This document shows positions 24,497 to 32,438 of a DNA stretch of 34,278 nt, one piece after another. The notes under the pieces are model-generated. The model did no database searches. It saw only the letters and a list, made by a program, of their open reading frames with translations, and was not told where the DNA came from. The stretch spans positions 1 through 34,278 of the forward strand of contig NEUS01000034.1 in the NCBI GenBank assembly GCA_002288455.1, in the 5' to 3' direction. The number at the start of each line of letters is the position of its first letter. Position 1 is the stretch's first letter. The stretch is from Opitutia bacterium Tous-C1TDCM (GTDB taxonomy: Bacteria > Verrucomicrobiota > Verrucomicrobiia > Opitutales > Opitutaceae). Position numbers and translations under genes: made by a program.

Positions 24497-25468
24497 TCAG
24501 GGCGTGCCGAGGAATTTGCGTTCCTTGAACCAGTAGAGGAGCTGGTCGGCCCAGGGCGGGGCCTCGCGGCCGGGGCGGCCGAAGCCGAGCCCGTGGGGAC
24601 CGTTCTCGTAGATGTGCAGGGAGAACGGAACGCCGGCTTTGCGGAGCGCGGCGGCGAAGAGGAGGGAGTTTTCGACCGGGACGGCTTTGTCCTCGACGGT
24701 GTGCCAGAGGAAGGTGGGCGGCGTCTGCGCGGTGACCTGCAGTTCCGAGGAAAGGGCGCGGACCAGTTCGGCCGAGGGATTATCGCCGATGAGATTGCGG
24801 CGGGAGCCGGAGTGGGCGAATTCGAAAAACGAGATTACCGGGTAGCAGAGAATGGCGAGGTCGGGGCGGGAGGATTCCTTGTCGATCGGATCGCCGGGGA
24901 TGAGCGTGGGGCCGTACGGCTTCACCGGGTCGAAGTGGGTGATGAGCGTGGAAGCGAGGTGGCCGCCGGCGGAGGAGCCGATGACGCCGATGCGGGCGGG
25001 GTCGAGGCCGTCGCGCTTGGCGAAGGCGCGGACGAGGCGGAGGGCGCGGGCGGCGTCGTTGAGCATCACGGGGTGTTTGTAGCCGCTGGAGCCGAGGCGG
25101 TACTTGAGCACGTAGCAGGTGATGCCGTGGGCGGTGAAGAAATCGGCGTAGCCCTTGCCCTCGTGTTCGGCGAGGCCGCCGTAGCCGCCGCCGGGGAGAA
25201 TGAGCATGGTCGCGCCGTTTTTCTTGGCGGGATCGGCGGGGTAGGGCGTGAGCGTCGGGATATCGAGGACGCGGTCGCCCTTGGCGGCGGGGGTGTCGGC
25301 TTCCCAGAGGCGGATCGGGCCGGGGATGCTTTGGTAACTGGGGGCGGCCGGGGCTTTGGCGGCGGGGGCTTTCGCGCCCGGAGCGGCAGGAGTCTGGCCG
25401 AAGGCGGCGGAGACGAGGAGGAGGCCGGCGGCCGCGGCGGCCGGGAGACGGGTGGGGCGGAGAGGCAT
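24497..25468 (-). CDS. secreted alpha/beta hydrolase (acetyl-esterase-like)
   Basis: A 323-residue protein with a signal peptide (cleavage near AAFG-Q) and a low-complexity Ala/Pro/Lys linker (~27-45). The alpha/beta-hydrolase domain then carries the oxyanion motif LPGGGYGG (~91-98), nucleophile S166 in GSSAGGH, an Asp in HTVEDKAVP and the catalytic His in GPHGLG. This pattern matches BD-FAE/AXE-type acetyl xylan or carbohydrate esterases, which act on acetylated sugars outside the cytosol. It is the first gene of the minus-strand run leading into plsC. A terminator lies 82 bp before its start, so it begins a new transcription unit. Longer frames upstream are not used. Confidence 0.9.
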   Translation of the reverse strand: MPLRPTRLPAAAAAGLLLVSAAFGQTPAAPGAKAPAAKAPAAPSYQSIPGPIRLWEADTPAAKGDRVLDIPTLTPYPADPAKKNGATMLILPGGGYGGLAEHEGKGYADFFTAHGITCYVLKYRLGSSGYKHPVMLNDAARALRLVRAFAKRDGLDPARIGVIGSSAGGHLASTLITHFDPVKPYGPTLIPGDPIDKESSRPDLAILCYPVISFFEFAHSGSRRNLIGDNPSAELVRALSSELQVTAQTPPTFLWHTVEDKAVPVENSLLFAAALRKAGVPFSLHIYENGPHGLGFGRPGREAPPWADQLLYWFKERKFLGTP

Positions 25469-25550
25469 AGGGGGTGAGGATCCGAGTGCAGGCGGAATCG
25501 GCGGCGGCGACAAGTCCGGGTTGCAGGCGGCGCGACTCGGCGGAAGCGGA

Positions 25551-25589
25551 AAACAAAAAGGCCCCGGGCGTCTTGCGACGTCCGGGGCC
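25551..25589 (-). terminator. strong intrinsic terminator ending the candidate structured RNA
   Basis: On the minus strand GGCCCCGG-A-CGTC, a GCAA tetraloop, and GACG-C-CCGGGGCC form a 12-bp stem with one mismatch, followed by TTTTTGTTT. It lies upstream of the esterase gene start and 1.07 kb past the nearest upstream stop codon on that strand. It therefore must end a transcript that covers the gene-free stretch 25590-26657. Confidence 0.93.
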
Positions 25590-26400
25590 AATTGTGGGGG
25601 TGGGCGCTCGTCACGCGCTCTTTCCCGGTGGCACACGCTTGGACGCGCTCGCTTTCGCGGGCGGTGTGCTTCCCGACGCCACTCTCCGCGGCAGGCGGAT
25701 GTTTCGGTCTCATGGCGGGACCGTCCCGGCCGTTGCCGGTCGGGATTTATCGAGTGAGGCCTCTGCGCCCGGTTCGGTCGCTCCCTGCCGGGAGCGGCGC
25801 GCCGGACGTGGTGTTGACACGCCTGCAACGGATGTCGTCGCGCGTCGGCACCTTTGCCACGGGGACGGCGCCGGCTTTTGGCCGGCCGTTGGCCCCGCGT
25901 TACGGGTCTGGCCTCTTACCTCTCAGGCTGCGTTCGCGTTGGCAGTAGGGTGACCCCGTTTTGCGGGACCGCCCCAGTGAGGAGGTTTGCGGGCTTTGCC
26001 TAGGTCCGCTCTCTCCCCGCCTTCCCGTCTCCCTTGCGCGCCCGGGTCGATGGCGAGCCGGGCCTTTTGGCGGGGTCGTCCCGCCGGGAAACGCGATGGC
26101 GTTCTGGTCTGCGCAGTAGCAGCCGTGTACCTCTGGGGTAACTGCGTCGGCTTGAAGGTCGAAACGTCCCGCAAGCCTGACTCCGCTCGGCGCGGTTTCT
26201 GATCGCGCCTGGCGGCACAGTTCCTGATTCGTGGATGGACTGACCGGACACGACTCCGGCCAGAGGAACTGGTGATAAATGCCTCGCGCCGGCTTGCGCC
26301 GGCCTGAGGGGGCGGCGGCACCAGTTGCCACCGTCCTTTCCCCGGTCACCCGGGATTATCCCAGTCGGGCGATCAGCGTTCATTTCAGACCGCTGCGCGT
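25551..26400 (-). ncRNA. candidate large structured non-coding RNA of unknown class
   Basis: This gene-free stretch has strong secondary structure and ends at an intrinsic terminator. Seen directly (plus-strand positions): perfect hairpins at 26341-26354 (GUGA loop on the minus strand) and 26288-26303 (GCAA loop), 26189-26209 (6 bp), 25780-25795 (6 bp, GGCA loop) and 25631-25669 (GCACAC/GTGTGC). A long-range 8-bp stem pairs 26319-26326 with 26267-26274. An H-type pseudoknot pairs 26112-26117 with 26141-26146, and 26121-26125 with 26148-26152. Frames on both strands are open only as expected for high GC and match no family I know. The minus orientation rests on the terminator. The 5' end is not defined. 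I found no RNase P, tmRNA, SRP or intron signatures. Confidence 0.6.
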
Positions 26401-26490
26401 TCGACTGTGCTATCAAGGAACGGGGTCAACGGTGGGCGCCGCGGCGCAAAACTGAAGGCTTTCTTCCGCGCAACTTCTTCACCGCCCAGA

Positions 26491-26536
26491 ACGGTGAACA
26501 ACGTGTGAGTTACGTTGTTCACCGGTTGTTCACCGG
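26491..26536. repeat. 13-bp perfect dyad plus direct repeat (TTGTTCACCGG), operator-like
   Basis: cggtgaacaacgt (26492-26504) and acgttgttcaccg (26512-26524) form a perfect 13-bp inverted repeat with a 7-nt centre. The right half continues as two exact tandem copies of TTGTTCACCGG (26515-26525 and 26526-26536), so the motif is present three times with an 11-bp direct period. There is no T-run, so it is not a terminator. It lies ~90 bp upstream of the candidate RNA, and ~120 bp past the glycosyltransferase stop. The rest of 26400-26657 shows nothing else recognisable. Confidence 0.7.
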
Positions 26537-26657
26537 GCCGGCGGAATCAGTCCGGCAGCAAGCCGGCGCGCCGGGCGGCAGGGCGCGCAACTGGCGCGCG
26601 ACCAGCCCGCGATTTCCGCCGCCAGCCGGGTTCTGACCTCGCCGGACCGCGGCGCCT

Positions 26658-27347
26658 TCAGCCAGAGGGCGATTCGGGCCGGTAGGAGGCGGCCAAGGTT
26701 TCCGGCGAGGTGCCGGCGAGAAAGCGCAGGAGCAGCCAGCCGTTGCGCAATTGCTGGCGGACGGGGCCGCCGCGATGGAAGCGCCGGGCGGAGGTCGTGA
26801 CGGCGGCGGGAAAGGAGTGGATCCGGGTGCGGCGGCGGGCCCGCCGCAGCAGGTCGACGTCCTCGAACAGCGGCCAGGGCGCGAAGCCGCCGAGGGCGGC
26901 GTAGAATTCGCGGCGGACGACGATGCCCTGGTCGCCGAAGCGGGTGCAGACCGAATCGAACCGCGAGCACCAGGCGAAACCGCGGTACCAGAGGCCGGGC
27001 GCATCGAAGGCGAGCCGGAAGGTGCCGATCTTGACGGCGGGATCCGCGAAGGCGCGGGCCAACACCGGACCGGCCGCCGGCGGCAGCAGCGTGTCGGCGT
27101 GGAGAAACACCAGCAGCGCGCCGCGGGCGGCGGCGGCGCCGGCGACCAGTTGGCGTCCGCGGCCGCGCGGGGCCGAGACGATCGTGGCGCCGCGGGCGGC
27201 GGCGAGACCGACGGTCGCATCGGTGCTGCCGCCGTCGGCCACGATCAGTTCGCAGCCGGGCAGCGCGGCGCGGGCGCGGTCGAGGGTCGCGCCGAGCCGG
27301 GCCGCTTCGTCGAGGGCGGGGATGACGACGGAGACGGGAGGGTTCAC
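26658..27347 (-). CDS. family 2 glycosyltransferase, rSAM/selenodomain-associated type (TIGR04283-like)
   Basis: A 229-residue GT2 with the nucleotide-sugar-binding start VSVVIPALDEAA, the VADGGSTDAT segment, FLHADT as the DXD-like motif, and FGDQGIVVRREFYAALGGF, PLFEDVDLLRR and TTSARRF in order. This last series matches the transferase-2 family found beside radical-SAM/selenodomain proteins, which are linked to arsenosugar synthesis in some bacteria. No such partner is visible here. The GTG start overlaps the stop of the DUF3047 gene by 4 bp (GTGA), which decides the start and implies coupled translation. The acceptor is unknown. Confidence 0.88.
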   Translation of the reverse strand: MNPPVSVVIPALDEAARLGATLDRARAALPGCELIVADGGSTDATVGLAAARGATIVSAPRGRGRQLVAGAAAARGALLVFLHADTLLPPAAGPVLARAFADPAVKIGTFRLAFDAPGLWYRGFAWCSRFDSVCTRFGDQGIVVRREFYAALGGFAPWPLFEDVDLLRRARRRTRIHSFPAAVTTSARRFHRGGPVRQQLRNGWLLLRFLAGTSPETLAASYRPESPSG

Positions 27348-27979
27348 GGGGCGGCAGGGGGCTCGGTTTCGGTGCGCAGCGGGAGACCGGCGAACCAGGC
27401 TTCCGCCGTCCCGCCCGCGTCGTCCGTATCCACGATCACTGATACGGCGGCGAGTCCGGCCGGGGCGCGCCCGAAGGCGCGCAGGTGGTCGGCGAAGGGA
27501 TCGCGGATCTTCGTTTGCCACGCTTCCCGGCCGGCCGGGCCCTGCCGCAGCACGATCATGGCGACCGCGTCGGAGCAGGGGCGGCGGAAAAACGGGCCCG
27601 CCGGGACGGACCCGGACCAGACGGAGCAAAGGGCGCGGGTGCGGAGCGGGAGCAGCGAGCGTGCGAAGACCACGATGACCCGGGCGGTGCAGTCGTCGCC
27701 GGCCCGTTCGCGTTCGCGGCGGTTGGCCGGCCGCGGACCGCCGACTTTCCAATCCCATTCCGGCCGGGCGGCATGGTCCGCGGCGCTGCGCGCGTGCAGG
27801 ACGGTCCGGCCGTCGACGACGGTTTCGCGGAATTCGGTGGCGCGGCCGAACCGGCTTTCGTCCCGCCACGCGTTGCGCCAGCCGGCGGCGAAATCGTCGA
27901 ACGGGTCCGTGACTCCCGCGCGCGCCCCTTGACCCGCGGCCGGCAGCAGGCAGGGAACGAGAGGACGGGATATCGGCAT
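27344..27979 (-). CDS. DUF3047 protein
   Basis: A 211-residue protein of a conserved bacterial family without assigned function. The typical core is seen: WDWKVGGPRP, GDDCTARVIVVF, then AMIVLRQG and a C-terminal strand pattern with VSVIVDTDDAGG. From this ATG there is a short N-terminal stretch that may be a signal sequence (PLVPCLLPAAGQGA), so it could be periplasmic. The stop codon overlaps the GTG start of the glycosyltransferase gene. The start is divergent from hrpB with a 97-bp spacer. A longer frame overlaps hrpB and is not used. Confidence 0.8.
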   Translation of the reverse strand: MPISRPLVPCLLPAAGQGARAGVTDPFDDFAAGWRNAWRDESRFGRATEFRETVVDGRTVLHARSAADHAARPEWDWKVGGPRPANRRERERAGDDCTARVIVVFARSLLPLRTRALCSVWSGSVPAGPFFRRPCSDAVAMIVLRQGPAGREAWQTKIRDPFADHLRAFGRAPAGLAAVSVIVDTDDAGGTAEAWFAGLPLRTETEPPAAP

Positions 27980-28076
27980 GGGGTGCAGCGGAGATTCGAG
28001 ATGGGAGAACCGCGGGAGCGGATTATGCCGGAAAAAATTGCCCCGGCAACGTGCCGCCGCAGATTGCGGGGTCCGC

Positions 28077-30641
28077 ATGCCGCCGCGCGCCCTGCCCATC
28101 TACGAACTCGAGTCCGCGATCGTCGCGTCGCTGCGCGCGCAAGGGCGACTGATCGTGCAGGCGCCGACGGGCTCGGGGAAATCGACGCAGCTGCCGCAGA
28201 TGCTGTGGCGGCACGGGTTGCTCGGCGAACGCGGCGAGGTCGTCGTGCTGCAGCCGCGGCGGCTGGCGGCGCGCATGCTGGCGAAGCGCGTGGCGGAAGA
28301 GGCGGGCACGGCGCTGGGCGAGGGCGTCGGCTACCAGATCCGGCTGGAGTCGCGGGTGAGCGAGCGGACACGGATCCGGTTCGTGACCGAGGGCATTCTG
28401 CTGCGGCAGATGTCGTTCGACCCGACGCTGCGCGGGATCGGCGCGCTGGTGTTCGACGAATTCCACGAGCGGCATCTTTACGGCGACATCTCGCTGGCGC
28501 GGGCGCTGCAGATCCAGCAGAGCGTGCGGCCCGACCTGAAGATCGTGGTGATGTCGGCGACGCTGGATGCGGGCGTGCTGCGGCAGTACCTCGCGCCCTG
28601 CGACGTGCTGGTCTCGCAGGGCCGGAGCTTTCCGGTGCGGATCGAGTACCTGCCGAAGGCGGTGAATTTCGAGCAAGAGGCGGTGTGGGACGTGGCGGCG
28701 CGGGAATGCGAACGCGTGGCGGCGGAGACCGACGGCGATCTGCTCGTTTTCATGCCGGGCGCCTACGAGATCGGCCGCACGGTGCAGGCGCTGGAGTTTG
28801 CGCGCGGGTTGCGGGGGTTCACGGTTTTCCCGCTGCACGGCGAACTGTCGCCGGAGCAGCAGGACCGCGCGGTGGCGCGGTACGAGGCACGGAAGATCAT
28901 CGTGGCGACCAACGTCGCGGAAACGTCGCTGACGATCGACGGCGTGACGGCGGTGATCGACAGCGGCCTGGCGCGCGTGGCGCGGTTCGATCCGCACCGC
29001 GGCATCAACACGCTGCTGATCGAGAAAATCTCGGCGGCGAGCGCGGACCAGCGCGCGGGCCGGGCGGGGCGCACGGCGCCGGGCGTGGGCGTGCGGCTGT
29101 GGACGGAACGCGAGCACGGTTCGCGCGCGCCGCAGGAATTGCCGGAAGTGCGGCGGCTCGATCTCTCCGAGGTGGTGCTGACGCTGAAGGCGAGCGGGAT
29201 CGACGACGTGTTCGGTTTCCCGTGGCTCGAGAAACCGGAATTGCGCGGACTCGAGCGGGCGGAGCGGCTGTTGGCGGACCTCGGGGCGCTGGCGCCTGCG
29301 GAACGCGGCGGCGCGACGGTGCTGCGGATCACGGAGACCGGAAAACGGATGCTGCGTTTCCCGGTGCACCCGCGGTACGCGCGCATGCTGTTGGCGGCGG
29401 AGGAGCGCGGGTGCGTGCGTTCGGTGGCGCTGATGGCGGCGTTGACGCAGGGCCGGAGTTTCCTGCTCCGCAACGTCGACAAACGCACGGAGGAGGCGCG
29501 CGAGGAGGTGCTGGGCGAGGAGCACGAGAGCGATTTCTTTCTGCTGATGCGGGCTTGGCGTTTCGCGGACCAAGCGAACTACGGGCTCGAGGCCTGTCGG
29601 CGCCTCGGGATCCACGCGCAGGGCGCGCGGCAGGTGGGGCCGCTGTTCCAGCAGTTTCTGGAGATCGCGAAAAAGGAAGGGCTCGATACGGCGGAGCGGC
29701 GGGTCGATGGCGCCGAGGTGCGCAAGTGCGTGTTGGCGGGATTTTCGGACCAGTTGGCGAAACGGCTGGATACGGGGACGCTGCGCTGCGAACTCGTGCA
29801 CAGCCGGCGCGGCGTGCTGGCGCGGGAGAGCGTGATCCAGAAAGCGCCGCTGCTGGTGGCGGCGGAGATCAGCGAGATCGGGCGCGGCGACGGCGAGGTC
29901 AACACGCTGCTCACGTTGGCGACGGCGATCGAGGAGCCGTGGTTGAAGGAGATTTTCCCCGACGACTACCGCGAGACGCGCGGGGTGAGCTACGACGAGC
30001 AGGCGAAGCGCGTGATGTCGCGGCGCGAGCGCCGGTTCCGCGACCTTGTGCTCGAGGCGAAGTCGAGTCCGGACGAGGCGCCGCTCGATGCGGCGGCGGC
30101 GATCTTGACTAAGGAAGTCCTGGCGGGACGGCTTAAACTGGAAGCGTGGGACGAGGCCGTGGAGCAGTGGATCACGCGGGTGAACCGGCTGGCGGAGTGG
30201 TTTCCCGAATTGGAAGTGAGCCCGGTCACGGAAGCGGACCGCGCGACGCTCGTGGAACAGATTTGCTACGGCGAACTCGGGTATCGGGGAATCAAGGACA
30301 AGCCCGTGATGCCGGTGCTGCGGGATTGGCTGACGGCGGAGCAATTCGCGGTGCTGGACGACTATTTGCCGGAGCGGCTGACGATGGGCAACGGCCGGAA
30401 GTCGCGGCTGACGTACCACAAGGAAGGACCGCCGGTGCTGAGCGCGCGGATCCAGGAATTGTACGGGATCGACGGCCGGTTCTTCGTCGGCCACGGGCGC
30501 GTGGCGGTGAAGTTCGAGATCCTGGCGCCGAACCAGCGGCCGATCCAGATCACCGACGACCTGGGGAATTTCTGGCGCGAGCAGTACCCGAAGGTGAAGG
30601 CGGAATTGTCGCGGCGGTACCCGCGGCACGAGTGGAGGTAG
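28077..30641 (+). CDS. hrpB: ATP-dependent helicase HrpB
   Basis: A DEAH/RHA-type helicase of 854 residues. Walker A is APTGSGKST (K35), Walker B DEFHERH (127-133, the form usual for HrpB), and motif III SATLD. Motif V is VATNVAETSLTIDGV and motif VI DQRAGRAGRTAPG. The ratchet/HB and C-terminal HrpB domains follow, ending in a YPRHEW-like tail typical of HrpB. The bacterial role is unclear and is presumed to be RNA remodelling or ribosome-related. The ATG was chosen at the family N-terminus; the frame is open 33 codons further. It converges on the GT-C-like gene across a heptad repeat. Confidence 0.95.
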   Translation: MPPRALPIYELESAIVASLRAQGRLIVQAPTGSGKSTQLPQMLWRHGLLGERGEVVVLQPRRLAARMLAKRVAEEAGTALGEGVGYQIRLESRVSERTRIRFVTEGILLRQMSFDPTLRGIGALVFDEFHERHLYGDISLARALQIQQSVRPDLKIVVMSATLDAGVLRQYLAPCDVLVSQGRSFPVRIEYLPKAVNFEQEAVWDVAARECERVAAETDGDLLVFMPGAYEIGRTVQALEFARGLRGFTVFPLHGELSPEQQDRAVARYEARKIIVATNVAETSLTIDGVTAVIDSGLARVARFDPHRGINTLLIEKISAASADQRAGRAGRTAPGVGVRLWTEREHGSRAPQELPEVRRLDLSEVVLTLKASGIDDVFGFPWLEKPELRGLERAERLLADLGALAPAERGGATVLRITETGKRMLRFPVHPRYARMLLAAEERGCVRSVALMAALTQGRSFLLRNVDKRTEEAREEVLGEEHESDFFLLMRAWRFADQANYGLEACRRLGIHAQGARQVGPLFQQFLEIAKKEGLDTAERRVDGAEVRKCVLAGFSDQLAKRLDTGTLRCELVHSRRGVLARESVIQKAPLLVAAEISEIGRGDGEVNTLLTLATAIEEPWLKEIFPDDYRETRGVSYDEQAKRVMSRRERRFRDLVLEAKSSPDEAPLDAAAAILTKEVLAGRLKLEAWDEAVEQWITRVNRLAEWFPELEVSPVTEADRATLVEQICYGELGYRGIKDKPVMPVLRDWLTAEQFAVLDDYLPERLTMGNGRKSRLTYHKEGPPVLSARIQELYGIDGRFFVGHGRVAVKFEILAPNQRPIQITDDLGNFWREQYPKVKAELSRRYPRHEWR

Positions 30642-30651
30642 GGCCGGAAAA

Positions 30652-30726
30652 GTTGAAACGTGAAAGTTGAAAGGTGAAAGACGGAGCGTGGTCCGGGGCT
30701 TCAACTTTCAACTTGGCTCTTTCAAC
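30652..30726. repeat. inverted heptad repeat (gttgaaa/tttcaac type)
   Basis: The left arm reads gttgaaa, cgtgaaa, gttgaaa, ggtgaaa. The right arm reads cttcaac, tttcaac and, after one diverged unit, tttcaac. A ~20-bp core begins gacggagcg, a sequence that also begins the core at 21985. It lies between the convergent hrpB and GT-C-like genes. Confidence 0.8.
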
Positions 30727-30737
30727 CCCGGCCCGTT

Positions 30738-32321
30738 TTAGGGCCGGTGGTGCAGCACGAAGAAGCGGGCGTCGTGGGCGAGCCAGCCGCGGCCGGGCAG
30801 GAGGGGAAGGGCGTCGAGTTCCGGGCGGGCGTCCCAGGTCTTGACGAGACGGTATTCGCGGAGGACGGCGTTTTCCGGCAGCCTGGGGTCGGCCAATTCG
30901 TGCGGGCGCAGGACGAGCCAGGTCGGGCGCAGCGCGTCGATCACGGCGCGGTAGCGCGGGCCGGTGCGGCGGACGACGTCGACGACTTCCGGCGAACTCA
31001 GACCGGGCAGATCGTAGGTCTTGAGGTTCGAGAAATAGCCCACGTAACCGAGGCACTCCATGAGCACGCTGTCGCCGGGTTTGGCCTGGGCGCGGAGCCA
31101 GAGGCCGATGTCGCGGCGGACGCCGTGCTCGATCACGCGTTGCTGGATGCGCATTTGCCAGGTCGCGGCGACGAGGACCGAAACCTGGACGGCGACGACG
31201 AGGGCCGCGGCGATCCGCAGGGCGGAAGCGACGGCGGGGAGTTGCCGTTGTTGCGACCAGCCGAGGCCGAGGTTCACCCAGCCGGCCAGCACGAGGGCGG
31301 AGAGCAGCGTCCACGGCGGGGCGTACCACGGAAACATCAAGATCGAGCAAAGGTAGAACATGCCGAGGAACACGGTCAGCGACGTGCGCCGGACGGCGGC
31401 GGGCAGGGCCGGCACGAGCCAGGCAAAAGCGGCGAGCACGCCGATGGCATGGCCGAAGTATTTGAGGCCCGCGGGCCAGTCTCCGTAAAACCAATACGTC
31501 GGCAGAAAGAGATCCATCAGCAGCGAATCGCCGGTGAGGGAGCGCCACGGGATGAGCAGAAATTCCTTCACGCCCAACGGCGGCAGCAGAACCGATTTGG
31601 CCAAAATCGTATGCGGAATCGGGGAGCCGTAGTACCACCAGGCCCAGGCGAACCACGGGGCGTAGAGCAGGCCGCCGAGCAGCACGCCGCGGACGGCGAG
31701 GCGCCAGGGCCAGCCGGCGGGCGCGCCGGGAGGGCGGGTGCGGAAGACAAGATGCGGGAGCAGCAGGGCGGCGCCCAAAATGAAGGCGTCGGGGCGGGTC
31801 CACATCAGGCCCGCGGTCCAGCCGGCGACGGCGCCGGCACGCGGGCCGGCGGTGCGCTCGAGTTCGCTCCACAGACCGAGCACGGCGCAGACGAGCAGCG
31901 CGGTCTCCATGCCGTTGGTGGCGAAGTCGGCGAGTTTGGAATCCGCCAGCATGAAGCCGAAGAACAGGGCGCGGGCGAGCGGGGCGACTTGGTTTTCGGC
32001 GAAGCGGCGCCAAACGAAGACACAGGACAAGGCCAGCAGCGCGGCGCCGAGCAGACGGAAGAGCCAGAGGGCGGCTTCCTCGCGGCCGGGGCCGACGATC
32101 CAGGTGAAGAACGCGGGCACGAGCACGCCGAGCGGGGAGGTGAAGGTGTGGACACGCTCGCCGGGTTGGAAAACGAGACCGTGGCCCTCGACCAGATTCC
32201 GGCTGGAACGGAGGGTGATGTAGTAGTCTTCCCAGGCGTGGCCGGTCAGGGCGGCGAACCCGAGCGGCATGGCCACGGCGGCCGCGAGCAGCAGGATGGG
32301 AGGCCGGAAACCGACGTGCAT
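30738..32321 (-). CDS. polytopic membrane protein, probable GT-C glycosyltransferase
   Basis: A 527-residue membrane protein with about ten hydrophobic helices and a C-terminal soluble part of ~120 residues (from ~400). After the first helix it has the acidic motif WEDYYITLRSSRNLVEGHG (E31, D32), which matches the catalytic loop of GT-C enzymes such as AftB-like and PMT-like transferases that use polyprenyl-phosphate sugars. VHTFTSPLG follows, as in that group. The acceptor cannot be told. A 7-bp GC palindrome (30728-30747) straddles the stop codon but lacks a T-run. It is divergent from the PhoX-like gene. Confidence 0.75.
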   Translation of the reverse strand: MHVGFRPPILLLAAAVAMPLGFAALTGHAWEDYYITLRSSRNLVEGHGLVFQPGERVHTFTSPLGVLVPAFFTWIVGPGREEAALWLFRLLGAALLALSCVFVWRRFAENQVAPLARALFFGFMLADSKLADFATNGMETALLVCAVLGLWSELERTAGPRAGAVAGWTAGLMWTRPDAFILGAALLLPHLVFRTRPPGAPAGWPWRLAVRGVLLGGLLYAPWFAWAWWYYGSPIPHTILAKSVLLPPLGVKEFLLIPWRSLTGDSLLMDLFLPTYWFYGDWPAGLKYFGHAIGVLAAFAWLVPALPAAVRRTSLTVFLGMFYLCSILMFPWYAPPWTLLSALVLAGWVNLGLGWSQQRQLPAVASALRIAAALVVAVQVSVLVAATWQMRIQQRVIEHGVRRDIGLWLRAQAKPGDSVLMECLGYVGYFSNLKTYDLPGLSSPEVVDVVRRTGPRYRAVIDALRPTWLVLRPHELADPRLPENAVLREYRLVKTWDARPELDALPLLPGRGWLAHDARFFVLHHRP

Positions 32322-32384
32322 TTTGCGTTAGGTTCGGCGCGGCGCAGGCGGCGAAAACACCGAATTTCGCGGCGGCGCAAAGGA

Positions 32385-32430
32385 ACGTCACGGCGATGTC
32401 ACACACCGGGCGGCGCGGTTGTGGTTTAAT
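32385..32430 (+). promoter_or_regulatory. candidate Pho box and -10 element before the PhoX-like gene
   Basis: Two 7-mers, ACGTCAC (32385-32391) and ATGTCAC (32396-32402), are separated by 4 bp. That gives the 11-bp direct-repeat spacing of a PhoB site, whose known half-site is CTGTCAT-like. A TTTAAT hexamer (32425-32430) follows and would start transcription about 2 bp before the ATG at 32439. The gap from box to -10 (22 bp) is longer than the classical ~10 bp, which is the main reservation. Confidence 0.4.
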
Positions 32431-32438
32431 GGCGGGTC

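Noticed and set aside
25923-25960. Possible tmRNA tag (minus strand ANANAA then stop)
   Set aside because: A short Ala/Asn tail before TGA looks tag-like, but there is no tRNA-like domain, no typical LAA end, and the flanking acceptor stem cannot be formed.
25590-26400. RNase P RNA, tmRNA, SRP RNA or intron as the identity of the structured region
   Set aside because: The near-invariant RNase P sequence gaggaaagtcc and its ACAGAA partner are absent on both strands; only a short ggtaagag match exists. No tRNA-like ends or GGTTCGA arm for tmRNA, no SRP loop, and no group II domain V were found.
25900-26416. Protein genes of 130-150 codons in the gene-free stretch (both strands)
   Set aside because: Several overlapping frames are open at once with Arg/Pro/Ala-rich, family-less translations, as expected from GC bias over a structured region.
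26491-26524. LexA box
   Set aside because: It contains GAAC and GTTC halves, but the spacing does not fit the SOS boxes I know, and no SOS gene is adjacent.
30728-30747. Intrinsic terminator of the GT-C-like gene
   Set aside because: A 7-bp perfect GC palindrome spans the stop codon, but no T-run follows on the minus strand.
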